Program-made: the position numbers and the translations under genes | Assembly: GCF_030852425.1 (NCBI RefSeq) | Contig: NZ_NSDM01000029.1 | Span: 1-52,960, forward strand | DNA: 52,960 bases | Direction of reading: 5' to 3' | Source: Saccharothrix longispora | GTDB lineage: Bacteria > Actinomycetota > Actinomycetes > Mycobacteriales > Pseudonocardiaceae | Shown: positions 9,056-17,396 of the stretch, in pieces | Position numbering within the stretch: position 1 is the first letter of the stretch | Layout of the letters: the number at the start of each line of letters is the position of its first letter | The notes under the pieces: generated by a model | The model's input: only the letters and a program-made list of their open reading frames with translations | What the model was told of the DNA's origin: nothing | Databases searched by the model: none

Positions 9056-9215
9056 TCACGTGGCGAGTTCGGCGAGTTGTTGAAGCAGATCGGTGCTGAG
9101 GCGAGGGTGAGGAAGGCGCGGTAGCTGTCGGCGTGGCGTTTGTAGCGGATGGTCAGGCGGCGGTAGCCGGTCAGCCGGGAGATGGTTCGTTCGACGGTCC
9201 AGCGGTGCCGGCCGA
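9056..9215 (-). pseudogene. IS5-family transposase C-terminal fragment
   Basis: The minus strand reads RHRWTVERTISRLTGYRRLT then IRYKRHADSYRAFLTLA, the C-terminal signature of IS5/IS112-like transposases. It then shifts frame before LLQQLAELAT and the stop at 9056-9058. Only about 50 residues of the roughly 270-residue protein remain. It abuts the remnant of a WXG-type gene at 9216. Confidence 0.65.
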
Positions 9216-9740
9216 GTCGTCACCCTCCCGGGTCGCGGTGTCGGTCTTGACGGCGTCCCCGAGCAGGTCGGACGTCTCGGACGGGTAGCTCGACACCGAC
9301 GACCAAGTCCGCGCCATGCCGTCGAGCGTCTGCTGGTCACCGGTCGACCAGTCCAACGGCTCGCGCAGGAAGCTCACGTGCTCCATCAACCAGCCGAAGC
9401 CCGCGCTGAACAGACCGGCCAGCGGGTCGGCCTGCAAGGTCCGACGCCGCCGGCCGCGCTCGCGACGTTGAGCAACCCCTCGGCCCGGTTGCCGTCGGCG
9501 AAGCCGGTCAGCGCTTCGGTGGCGTCGTGGAACAGCCCGGCGCCTTCGGTGGCCGCGGCGCCCTTCCCCTCGCGCACCAGCGCGGTCATCGCCATGTGCT
9601 GCGCGGCGGTGCACACGCCCATGAGGGGAATGCCGAGCAGCCGAACGCCTCGGGGTTCGACGCGGCGTCCCCGCGACCAGCGCCGTGTTCACCATCTGTC
9701 CCGCGTCCTCCGACTTCTTGGCGCGGGCGTTGTGCTTGCC
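9216..9740 (-). pseudogene. remnant of WXG-type secreted (ESX/polymorphic toxin-like) protein
   Basis: With at least three frame changes the minus strand reads KHNARAKKSEDAGQMVNTAL, then LLGIPLMGVCTAAQHMAMTA, GLFHDATEALTGFADGNRAE, LAGLFSAGFGWLMEHVSFLR and EPLDWSTGDQQTLDGMARTW, ending TDTATREGDDSA. The GWLMEHV...LDW.TGD...TW pattern followed by a (W)EG-like turn is typical of the N-terminal region of large actinomycete WXG-like proteins preceding a variable toxin domain. Both ends are cut: by an IS5 remnant downstream and an IS3-like remnant upstream. The lost C-terminus would have defined the activity. Family call is from pattern recognition only. Confidence 0.5.
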
Positions 9741-9760
9741 GAGAACGTCGTCCGTGCTGG

Positions 9761-10763
9761 TCAGGCGGCGTGGTGGTACTCGTTGAGGATGCCGCCCAGT
9801 CGTGGCCGTCGGCGGATGTCGAGTCGGGTGACCGCTGCGTGGTCGGTGACGGCTGTGGCAGTGGTTGTAGTGGTCGGGCGTTGTCGGTGCCTCGGTGGGG
9901 TCGGTGGGTGTTGTGGAACTGCTCGTACTCGTGCAGGGCGTGGAGCAGGTGTCGTTGGTTCCGGATGAGGGTGCGGTCGAGGAGTTCGCGACGGCAGCTG
10001 GGGAGCCGGCGTTCCATGATCGCGCTCATGCGGGGGATGCGGACTCCGCTGAGGACGACCTGGATGTCCGCGTCGGCGAGGGCGGTGCCGAACAGGGTGG
10101 GAACTTCCGTCCCGGTCGCGGATCAGGAACCGGGCAGGGCTGCCGGCGTGTTCGATCACCACGAGCACGTACAGACGGGTGCCGTTCAGGGCGGTGGTCT
10201 CGAAGAAGTCGCAGGCCGGGAGCGCGTCGGCCTGGGGGCGGAGGAAGGCGGAGCAGGTCGTCGTGGTGCGTTCGGGTGCCGGGTCGATTCCGGCGTTCTG
10301 GAGGAGTTGCCGGACGGTGGAGGCGGCGACCGTGATGCCGAGCACGAGGAGTTCGCCGTGGATGCGGCGGTGGCCCCAGGCGGGGTTCTCCCGTGCCAGG
10401 CGCAGCACCAGGAGCCGGATGGAGCGGACGGTTCGTGGTCGGCCAGGCCGTTTGGGGCGGGACTCGACTGCGTGGCGGTGGGCGAGGGGGTGTCGGTGCC
10501 GGCGCAGTACCTCCCGTCTCCGGGCGCACCGGGAGATGGAGCCGATGGAGCGTGGCGGCCGGGAGTCGGTGCAGCAGTGCCACGAGGAACGCCCGGTCGC
10601 CGGGGCAGAACCGCGGACGGGCGTTGCCCGGTTGGCGCTCCAGAACCATGATCTGGTGCTGCGGTGCCAGGATTTCCGTGTCCTCGTCCCGGTTGCTCCT
10701 GGGCAGTAGGCGCAGTAGCGCGAAGGCGTTGGTCACGCCGAGGTAGGCCAGTCGGAGCAGCAC
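9761..10763 (-). pseudogene. IS3/IS481-like transposase with internal deletion
   Basis: ATG 10763 begins MLLRLAYLGVTNAFALLRLL, then EDTEILA..HQIMVLERQ. Later come LARENPAWGHRRIHGELLVL, then CDFFETTALNGTRLYVLVVI. A block of about 25 residues that normally follows the first Asp is missing, so VIEHAGS runs straight into ARFLIRDRDG. The position usually holding the first catalytic Asp reads ETT. The C-terminal part lies in another frame (RRELLDRTLIRNQRHLLHAL, YEQFHNTHRPHRGTDNARPL) and the tail RLGGILNEYHHAA ends at 9761. Certainly inactive. Confidence 0.75.
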
Positions 10764-10846
10764 AGCCGGTCATCATGCCGTGTTGGCGGACGGCGTGGTG
10801 GACATGCGGCCGCGCCCACAAGCACCTCGGCCCTACACGCTGTACA

Positions 10847-10864
10847 CGGCTTCAACCTGCATGG
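10847..10864. repeat. dispersed 18-bp repeat, copy 1
   Basis: CGGCTTCAACCTGCATGG occurs here and again at 17187-17204, with similar preceding bases (CGCTGT.C.). Both copies sit beside IS3-like transposase debris, so it may be part of an IS end. Confidence 0.5.
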
Positions 10865-10924
10865 ATAGGTTATCGGCAGGCACAACGCCATGACCGGTGG
10901 CAGACGTGACTTCTCCCGGTCACG

Positions 10925-11190
10925 GGATGCACGGCGGTCCAGCACCACCGCAGGTGGCGTTCGTCACCTGCGTCGGCGAGGACGGCGCCGAACGGGGCGG
11001 TGAACTGGCCGGCCCGGTCGCGGACGAGGAACCGGAAGTCATCGACGCGGTCGCCGAGGGCATGAGCAGGTTGCGGGCTCGTTGCGTCTTCCAAGGGCCG
11101 TCGGGCTTGGTGGTGGTGCCGAGGATGCGGACGCAGCGCGTGGCGAGTTCCATCACGAAGAACACGTAGACCCGCTTGAGCAGAGCGAGA
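10925..11190 (-). pseudogene. integrase-core transposase fragment
   Basis: The minus strand reads LKRVYVFFVMELATRCVRIL then TTTKPDGPWKTQRARNLLM. After a frame change comes ALGDRVDDFRFLVRDRAGQF and TAPFGAVLADAGDE. This is the middle of an rve-type transposase (between the first and second catalytic Asp), without its N- or C-terminus. It is related to, but distinct from, the neighbouring element at 9761-10763. It shares VYVFFVME.ATR with the remnant downstream of the PKS gene at about 25.05 kb, suggesting the same IS subfamily. Confidence 0.6.
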
Positions 11191-11355
11191 GGAGGTGATT
11201 GCATGGGAATGGCCTGTGCGGCCCTGTTGGCCGGGTGGATTGGGCGCAGGCCGTTCAGCGCTTCGCCGTTCGGTTCCACCGCCGTTCGGCATGCGCGCCC
11301 CGTCCTGACCTGTGGCACAACCCATCCACAACCGGGCGCACCTAGAAATCACACC

Positions 11356-12135
11356 ATGAAGTTCATGATGAGACGACTGGTCCTGGCGATGGCCGTGATG
11401 GTCGGGGTGGTGTCACCCGCGTCGGTCGTGCAGGCCGCGGAGTGCTCCCCGGCTCGGGTGGCGGTCGCGGAAGCGAACCAGTACGAGGGCACCGAGGTGG
11501 CCGACAACCTCACCTTCCAGGTCACCGCTACGGCCGACGCGGGCTGCACGCCCAGTGGTTCGGTCCACTACCGCGTCGTCGGCGACACCGCCGACCCCGA
11601 GCAGGACTACGTCAAGGTCACCGGCACGGTGGTGTGGACGGCCACCTCGTCCAGGACCCAGGCGGTGTCGGTCCCGATGCGCAACGACCCCATGCCAGAG
11701 TTGGACGAACGGCTGCTCCTCGAGCTGTTCGACGCCACCGGGCTGACGGTGACCGAGGGGACCGCGGTCGGCTGGCTGCGCGACGACGACGGCCGGGTGA
11801 CCAGGTCGGTCGAGACGACCGTCGAGGGCGGGAAGATCTGCTGGGTGCCGGACACCTGCCGGGTCCGGATCAGGTTCTCCGTGCCGCTGCGCGCGCCGGT
11901 CACGGTCCACTACCGCACCCGTGACGTCACGGCCGTCGCCGGTTCGGACTACGTCAAGGTCGTCGATGCCAAGGTGACCGCGCAAGCGGGCGCGACGACC
12001 GTCTTGGCCCCGGTCACGCTGCTGTTCGACCAGACCGCGGAGCCCGCCGAGGTGTTCGAGCTGGAGATCTTCGCCCCGACCGCGGGCCGGGTGGTCGGGG
12101 GCGTCGCCCCGGTGACGATCAAGTCCGGCCAGTAG
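11356..12135 (+). CDS. secreted protein with two Calx-beta-like domains
   Basis: A 259-aa protein from ATG 11356 (MKFMMRRLVLAMAVMVGVVS); the frame is open upstream but the signal peptide fixes this start. Signal residues 1-28 end at VQAAEC. Two Calx-beta-like repeats follow. The first, about 40-150, has SVHYRVVGDTADPEQDYVKV and DERLLLELFDATGLTV. The second, about 155-255, has VTVHYRTRDVTAVAGSDYVK and AEVFELEIFAPTAG. The D-Y-V-K/V and E.F.LE.. patterns are typical of these calcium-binding beta-sandwiches, which act as adhesion or spacer domains. No catalytic module is present. The gene converges with and overlaps the SARP gene by 17 bp, and an IS remnant lies just upstream. Confidence 0.7.
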   Translation: MKFMMRRLVLAMAVMVGVVSPASVVQAAECSPARVAVAEANQYEGTEVADNLTFQVTATADAGCTPSGSVHYRVVGDTADPEQDYVKVTGTVVWTATSSRTQAVSVPMRNDPMPELDERLLLELFDATGLTVTEGTAVGWLRDDDGRVTRSVETTVEGGKICWVPDTCRVRIRFSVPLRAPVTVHYRTRDVTAVAGSDYVKVVDAKVTAQAGATTVLAPVTLLFDQTAEPAEVFELEIFAPTAGRVVGGVAPVTIKSGQ

Positions 12136-15064
12136 CCGCGGCCTCGGCCGTCGCACCGACCTGCCGGTACAGCCGGATCGCCCGGTCCCAGTGCCCGCGC
12201 GCGACGGCCTGGTCACCGCGGCGGATGGCGAGGTCGCCCAGGTCACGGTGCACGTGGGCCTCCTCGAACGGGTCCGGCACGCGGGAGCGCTCGGCCAACG
12301 CGGCCGTCAGCGCTCCCGTTGCCGCATCGAGGTCGCCCGCCCGCAGGTGTGCTCGCCCGAGCAGGTCGAGGACGGTGGCGACGCCGTGGCGGTCGTCCAC
12401 CTCGCGGCTGATCGCCAGCGCCTGCTCGAGGTGCTCGACACCGTGCCCTGCCCGGTCCAGGTGCGCGACACCGATGTCGGCCAGTACCTCCCACTCCAAC
12501 CACCGGTCGCCGCTCTTGCGGCTCAGGTCCAGGGCCTGCTCCAGGTCGCGCAACGCCACGTCCGGCTCGCCGCGAAGCAGGTGCGCCTCGCCGAGCGTGT
12601 CCAGCGTGCCCGCTTCCAGTCGGATGTTGCCCAGCTCGCGGAACACCTCCAGGGCCCCGTGGAGCGGTGCGAGGCTCGTTTCCGCATCACCCATGCGGAT
12701 GTAGGTGTGCCCGAGGTTGCGCTGGGACAGCGCCAAGCCGAGCCGGTTTCCCGCGCGGGTGCAGCAGTCCACCGCGCGCAAGTGCGACCGCACCGCCTGG
12801 TCGAACCGCCGCAGCTCGGCCAGGGCGTTGGCGATGTTGTTGTGCACGTGCCCTTCACCGGCCAGGTCACCGATCCGCCGCACGATCGCCAGCGCCTTGT
12901 GGTTGACGTCGATCGCTTCCGCCAGCCGGCGGGTCATGAACAGCGCGACACCCCACGCCCGCAGCATCTCCGCCTCGGCGGCCTGATCACCGAGCCTGCC
13001 GGCGGCGTCGGTGGCGACCCGGCACAACTCGACTCGTTCGTGCCAGTGCCCGGTCACCTCGTAGAAGCCGGTCAGCAGGTAGGTGAGCTGCCAGGCCACG
13101 GTCAGCTCGCCCCGGTCACGGGCGAGCTGCACTACCGGCAGCAAGTTCTCGCGCTCGCCTTCGAGGAACGTGACGGCGGCGTGCCGGTCCGGCTGGAACG
13201 GGGGCTCGCGCCACGGGTGACGGATCACCGGCCGCACCAGGTCGCGCGCCGGGTTCGCCAGCTGGTTCACCTCGTACGCGGCCTGCGTGTACCAGTCCAG
13301 CAGGCGCGCGGTCGCCTGCGCCTCGTCGTCGCCGGTCAGCTTGCTCCGGGCGTACTCGCGGACCAGGTCGTGGAACCGGAAGCGGTCCGGTTCGACCTCG
13401 GTCACCAGGTGCGCCGCGCCCAACGAGGCCAACGACTCGCGCGCCGACCCGACGCCCGACAGGGCCGCCGCCAACCAGGAGCTGAACGTCGCACCCGGCA
13501 CGACGCCGGCCAGGCGGAACACGCGTGCCGGTTCCTCGTCCAGCGGGTGGTAGGCGCTCGCGATGACGGTGCGCACGGTCCGCGAGTCACCTTCCACGGC
13601 GAGCCCGTCCAGACGGGCACCGGCCAACTCGGAGACGAACGATTCGACCGTCCTGCGCGGACTGCCGAGCAGTCGGGCCGCGGCGATCCGCAGTGCGAGC
13701 GGCATCCCGCCGCACTGCTCCGCCAAGGCCGCGATCGCTTCCGGCTCCGCCTCGACCCGCCGCCCACCCAGCACGGCGCGCAGCAACGTCACCGACTCTT
13801 CGTGCGACAGGGCGTCCAGCGGTACGGCGTGGACGGCGTGCCAGGCGGCCAGCGCGGCGGCCGAGCGCCTCGTCGTGACGACGAGCAGGGTCGCGCCGCT
13901 GCCCGGCACGAGCGGCAGGACGTCCTGCACCGCACCTGCGTTGTCGAGCACGATCACGCACCGCCGGTCGTGCACCAGCGTCCGGTACAGCGCCGCGCGC
14001 TCTCCCCCGTCGGCGGGGATGCGGTCTTCGGGCACGTCCAGCACGCGCAGCACGTGCGCGAGCGCTTGGGCGCCCGACAACGCGTGCTCCGGATCGTGAC
14101 CGCGCAGGTCGAGGAACAGCCGCCCGCCGGGGAACCGGTGCGCGACCCGGTGGCCCCACTCCACCGCCAAAGAGGTCTTGCCCATCCCGGCGGGACCGGA
14201 GATCACCGCCACCGGCAGGTCACCGCCCTCCGCGAGGAGCTGGTCCAAGCGGGCGAGTTCCTCGACGCGTCCGGCGAAGTGCCCCACCCGGGCGGGCAGC
14301 TCGGCGGGCGCCCGACCGGCCGGCGGGTCCAGGGCCGGGTCGCGGCGCAGGATCGCGGTGTGGAGCTCGACCACGTTCGGGCCCGGGTCCACGCCGAACT
14401 CCTCGGCGAGCTGCCGGCGCAGCCGCTGGAAGGCGTCCAGCGCGTCGGTGTGCCTGCCCGACCGGTACAGCGCCAGCATGTACAGCCTGGTCAAGCGTTC
14501 ACTGGTGGGATGGGCGGCGAGCAGGGCGGGGAGTTCCGCCACGGCCTCGTCGTGCCCGCTCGCGCGCAGCTCCGCGTCCCACAGGTCCTCCCAGGCCGAG
14601 AGCCGCAGCTCGTGCAACCGGTCCACCTCGCGCAGCGCCCACCCGGTCAGGGCGACGTCTGCGAACGCGTCACCGCGCCACAACGCCGTCCCGGCGCGGA
14701 ACAGCTCGGCCGCGCGAACCGGTGACCGTTCACCGCGCCCGGTCCGGATCAGCGCCTCGAACCGGCGCACGTCGACGTCACCGTCCACCAGCAGGTAGCC
14801 GGGCTCACGGGTGAGCAGCACGTCGTGCAACCCGGAGTCGGCCAGTGCGCGGCGGATGCGGGCGACGTGGCTGTGCAAGGTCTTGATCGCAGTGCGCGGC
14901 GGGTCGTCGCCCCACAACGCGTCCACGAGCCGGGTGAACGGCAGCACGCTGCCGGCGTGCAGCGCGAGCACGCCCAGCACCGCCCGCTGCCGTGCACCGA
15001 TCAGCGCCACCGTGCCGAGCGGACCGCGCGCCTCGACCGGTCCGAGCAGGCTGATCTGCGGCAC
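12119..15064 (-). CDS. SARP/AfsR-type transcriptional activator with NB-ARC and TPR domains
   Basis: A 981-aa protein from GTG 15064 (VPQISLLGPVEARG). The frame stays open further up, but that part overlaps the divergent gene and is not protein-like. Residues 1-92 are the OmpR-like winged helix (ARQRAVLGVLALHAG, LHSHVARIRRAL, PGYLL). About 95-240 is the BTAD domain (RFEALI..., LYMLALYRSGRHTDALDAFQ, EEFGVDPG). Then an NB-ARC-type ATPase shows Walker A GPAGMGKTS near residue 290, Walker B CVIVLDNA and LLVVTTRR. The C-terminal 300 residues are TPR repeats (NNIANALAELRRFDQAVRSH; LSQRNLGHTYIRMGDAETSL). It is an AfsR-like regulator, commonly of secondary metabolism; its target is unknown. It is divergent from a secreted-protein gene, with 90 bp between starts. 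Confidence 0.9.
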   Translation of the reverse strand: MPQISLLGPVEARGPLGTVALIGARQRAVLGVLALHAGSVLPFTRLVDALWGDDPPRTAIKTLHSHVARIRRALADSGLHDVLLTREPGYLLVDGDVDVRRFEALIRTGRGERSPVRAAELFRAGTALWRGDAFADVALTGWALREVDRLHELRLSAWEDLWDAELRASGHDEAVAELPALLAAHPTSERLTRLYMLALYRSGRHTDALDAFQRLRRQLAEEFGVDPGPNVVELHTAILRRDPALDPPAGRAPAELPARVGHFAGRVEELARLDQLLAEGGDLPVAVISGPAGMGKTSLAVEWGHRVAHRFPGGRLFLDLRGHDPEHALSGAQALAHVLRVLDVPEDRIPADGGERAALYRTLVHDRRCVIVLDNAGAVQDVLPLVPGSGATLLVVTTRRSAAALAAWHAVHAVPLDALSHEESVTLLRAVLGGRRVEAEPEAIAALAEQCGGMPLALRIAAARLLGSPRRTVESFVSELAGARLDGLAVEGDSRTVRTVIASAYHPLDEEPARVFRLAGVVPGATFSSWLAAALSGVGSARESLASLGAAHLVTEVEPDRFRFHDLVREYARSKLTGDDEAQATARLLDWYTQAAYEVNQLANPARDLVRPVIRHPWREPPFQPDRHAAVTFLEGERENLLPVVQLARDRGELTVAWQLTYLLTGFYEVTGHWHERVELCRVATDAAGRLGDQAAEAEMLRAWGVALFMTRRLAEAIDVNHKALAIVRRIGDLAGEGHVHNNIANALAELRRFDQAVRSHLRAVDCCTRAGNRLGLALSQRNLGHTYIRMGDAETSLAPLHGALEVFRELGNIRLEAGTLDTLGEAHLLRGEPDVALRDLEQALDLSRKSGDRWLEWEVLADIGVAHLDRAGHGVEHLEQALAISREVDDRHGVATVLDLLGRAHLRAGDLDAATGALTAALAERSRVPDPFEEAHVHRDLGDLAIRRGDQAVARGHWDRAIRLYRQVGATAEAAATGRT

Positions 15065-15154
15065 AACCGGTCCGCAGCCGGTCGACAGCCCACCGTCCGT
15101 AGACCTTTCACCACGACGGTCCGCGTGATCGTCCACGAACAGAAAGGTACCCGG

Positions 15155-16390
15155 ATGAACACCAGAGCCCGCAGCCGCTTTTCGGCGCTGCGCCGCGCGT
15201 CCGTGCCGCTGGTGGTGATGGCCGCGGCCCTCGCCGGGCCGGGTCAGGCCATCGCGAACGCCCAGGTGACGGCCGCCGCGAGCACGCAATTGCCGCCGAC
15301 TCCCGGACCTGCGTCACCGGAGCGGACAAATCCGCAGGTCTTCGCGCTCGCTCAAGACGCCAACTTCGCGTTGCGGTACTCCTTCGCGGCGGTGGCGGCC
15401 GACTTGGGCAAGACCTACCCCACGGGCACGGTCGAAGCAGACCTCAGGACCGGTCTGCTGACCCTGCCGACCGCTCGGCGCGACCCGATCGTCGCGGTGG
15501 CCAAGCAGGCCGTGGCCGCCGGTGCCCAGACCAGGATGACCCAGTTCGGCAGGCATGGTGCCCTGACCGTCGAGCAGTACCGGTCGCTGGGCTTCACGGG
15601 CGCGTTCTCCTCGGCGCGGATCGACGCCACCGCGCTCAAGGCGGCGATCAACAGTCGTGCGCAGGTCCTGGCGCGGGAGGGCAAGGCCGCCGAGACCGCG
15701 GCCAGGAACGCCGCGGCCGAGCGCTTGCTCGACCTGATCACGACGCCCAAGGTCAAGGCGCTGGACTTCCGGGTCGACCGGGTGACGGCGGTTGACGAGA
15801 CCAACCCGGAGCTGGGCGGGGACTCGATCCTGCTCGGCGGCCTCAGGACCGACAACCTCGGTGTGACCGGCAAGGTCGGCCAGTGGATGGTGCACGACGA
15901 CTTCGACGACGGCGAGGTCGTCAACTACGACGACCCCGGCAAGGCGTTCACCCAGTTCTCCACGACCACGACCGGTGGATGGCCGCGCAGCTTCGTGGCC
16001 GTGGTGATGATGGCCGAGGAGGACAGCGGTGGTTTCGCGAGCGCGGTGAACTCCGCGTGGGTCAAGGTCAACGAGAAGGTGAAGGAGAGGATCGCCGCAG
16101 AGGTCGCCGACGCGAGCTCCGAGCACGTCGCCGCGGCCATCGCCGAGGCGATCGGCCAGGTCGTCGCCTGGCTCGTCGGCGCTTTCGTCGACTGGTTGCT
16201 CAGCTTCTTCGAGGACGACCTGTTCGAGGCGCGGACCGCGCTGGTGACGCTGCCGCACCGGTACGGCTTCCTCTACCGGGACTCCTCGGATCTCGGCTGG
16301 ACCAACCTCCGGCTGCCGCCCACCGAGATGCAGTTCGTCGGCCACGGCGGTGACTACCGGGTGAAGGTGCACTGGCAGGTCCACCTCTGA
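15155..16390 (+). CDS. secreted protein of unknown function
   Basis: A 411-aa protein from ATG 15155 with AAAGG upstream. It has a long Arg-rich signal peptide (MNTRARSRFSALRRASVPLV, then AALAGPGQAIANA). The mature N-terminal half is helical and alanine-rich (FALAQDANFALRYSFAAVAA; KAAINSRAQVLAREGKAAE). The second half has an acidic beta-like segment (WMVHDDFDDGEVVNYDDPGK), a possible calcium-binding stretch, and an amphipathic, hydrophobic region IAEAIGQVVAWLVGAFVDWL that could insert in membranes. The end is aromatic-rich (HRYGFLYRDSSDLGWTNLRL). I recognise no family. It is divergent from the SARP gene, which may control it, and a perfect hairpin follows. Confidence 0.65.
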   Translation: MNTRARSRFSALRRASVPLVVMAAALAGPGQAIANAQVTAAASTQLPPTPGPASPERTNPQVFALAQDANFALRYSFAAVAADLGKTYPTGTVEADLRTGLLTLPTARRDPIVAVAKQAVAAGAQTRMTQFGRHGALTVEQYRSLGFTGAFSSARIDATALKAAINSRAQVLAREGKAAETAARNAAAERLLDLITTPKVKALDFRVDRVTAVDETNPELGGDSILLGGLRTDNLGVTGKVGQWMVHDDFDDGEVVNYDDPGKAFTQFSTTTTGGWPRSFVAVVMMAEEDSGGFASAVNSAWVKVNEKVKERIAAEVADASSEHVAAAIAEAIGQVVAWLVGAFVDWLLSFFEDDLFEARTALVTLPHRYGFLYRDSSDLGWTNLRLPPTEMQFVGHGGDYRVKVHWQVHL

Positions 16391-16407
16391 TCGACCACCA
16401 GTGGGGC

Positions 16408-16437
16408 AGGCCTCCCCGACGCGAGCCGGGGAGGCCT
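16408..16437 (+). terminator. perfect 11-bp hairpin terminator
   Basis: AGGCCTCCCCG (16408-16418) and its exact complement (16427-16437) are separated by 8 nt, 17 bases after the stop of the secreted-protein gene. Confidence 0.8.
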
Positions 16438-16454
16438 CGGTCGTGTCGCCACCG

Positions 16455-16590
16455 GTTCATCGCAGCACGCGACCTCGTGCCGTAGCACCAGAAGTTCCAC
16501 GTCCTCGGCCGCGGAGGACCGGCCGAGGAGCACCAACCAACCGCCAGTTCGACGAAGATCGGGTACAGCGGTGGTAACGCCACACCTCAG
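16455..16590 (-). pseudogene. N-terminal fragment of IS3-like transposase
   Basis: The minus strand reads LPPLYPIFVELAVGW and, one frame over, VLLGRSSAAEDVELLVLRHE then VACCDEP, the usual start of an actinomycete integrase-core transposase, cut after about 45 residues. It closely resembles the start of the element downstream of the PKS gene (LMLRHEVAVLRR at about 25.4 kb). The rest is absent. Confidence 0.6.
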
Positions 16591-17068
16591 GATCGCGCTT
16601 TGTCGGCCGAAGGGCCGGGATCGCTGCGGCTCAGCGTTCCGGTGCAGGGTTCCGGCACCTCGCGGGCGCGGTTCCTCGACCAGGTGCTCGGTGCCGCGGC
16701 GGTGGTCTTGCTGCGGCTGCGGGCCGGGATTCGACGATCACGGTGGGCGCGGTGCGTCGCCGGGCGTGGCGTACTGTCGCCCGATCCACCGGCCAGCCGT
16801 GGAGGACCGTGGGCGAGAAGGAGATGAACCCCTCGACCCGCAAGTGGGAGATCGACAGGGTGCCGATCACCTGCGAAGCGCTCCTGGATCACATCCTCCG
16901 GTGATCGACTGTGGAGGTCCGGTCACGCTCGGCGACGGCCGGCTGAGTGGAGTGCGGTTGCGGGATCAACGCTGAACGGGGCCCTTCGGTACAGGCTCCG
17001 CCGACAGTGGGCGTTTCATCGTGGTTGGCTGATCCCCACGCCGTTCGGCGGAGTCGGGTTGCCGCAGT
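16591..17068. other. stretch of unclear, probably degenerate coding content
   Basis: About 480 bases with no recognisable gene. A short plus-strand frame ends EMNPSTRKWEIDRVPITCEA then LLDHILR at a TGA (about 16902-16904); it looks protein-like but matches nothing I know. The region lies between IS fragments and is probably debris. Confidence 0.35.
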
Positions 17069-17158
17069 TCAGGCTACTGGAGCGATCCCGGTGTGTCGGA
17101 GTTCGCACTCGATTGACGTGAGCACGCCGAGTGCGGTGTGGCGTCGGCGGCCGTACCA
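17069..17158 (-). pseudogene. IS3-family OrfB C-terminal tail
   Basis: The minus strand reads WYGRRRHTALGVLTSIECEL then RHTGIAPVA and a stop at 17069-17071. This is the conserved end of IS3-family OrfB transposases (Y-N-x-R-R-x-H-S-A-L-G). Nothing upstream of the tail is preserved. Confidence 0.6.
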
Positions 17159-17186
17159 GGAAGTTCCTCGACCCGCGCGCTGTGCG

Positions 17187-17204
17187 CGGCTTCAACCTGC
17201 ATGG
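17187..17204. repeat. dispersed 18-bp repeat, copy 2
   Basis: CGGCTTCAACCTGCATGG is identical to 10847-10864. It lies between two oppositely oriented transposase tails. Confidence 0.5.
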
Positions 17205-17224
17205 GCGGAGTTGTCGGCCACACG

Positions 17225-17330
17225 GGTTCCACGACACCGAACGCATCCAGAAGGACCTCGGCTGACTCGGCTCCGACGAGTACGAAGCCGCCTGGCGCAC
17301 CGCCCAGCCCCAGCCGACCACCATCCCGGC
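17225..17330 (+). pseudogene. transposase C-terminal tail, plus strand, with in-frame stop
   Basis: The plus strand reads HDTERIQKDLG, stop, LGSDEYEAAWRTAQPQ. The stop TGA stands where a Trp (TGG) is expected in the usual DLGWLSPDEYEAAW ending of an IS3-like transposase. It is a second transposase tail, oriented opposite to the one at 17069-17158. Confidence 0.45.
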
Positions 17331-17396
17331 ATCACCGACCGCATCCAGGTAACAACCACCTCGGGTTGTCGGGGAAGATCACGTTCGCGAGCCGGG

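Noticed and set aside
12191..14725. 844-codon open frame on the plus strand
   Set aside because: It is antisense to the SARP/NB-ARC/TPR gene, whose protein has clear domains. Long antisense frames are expected in DNA of this GC content.
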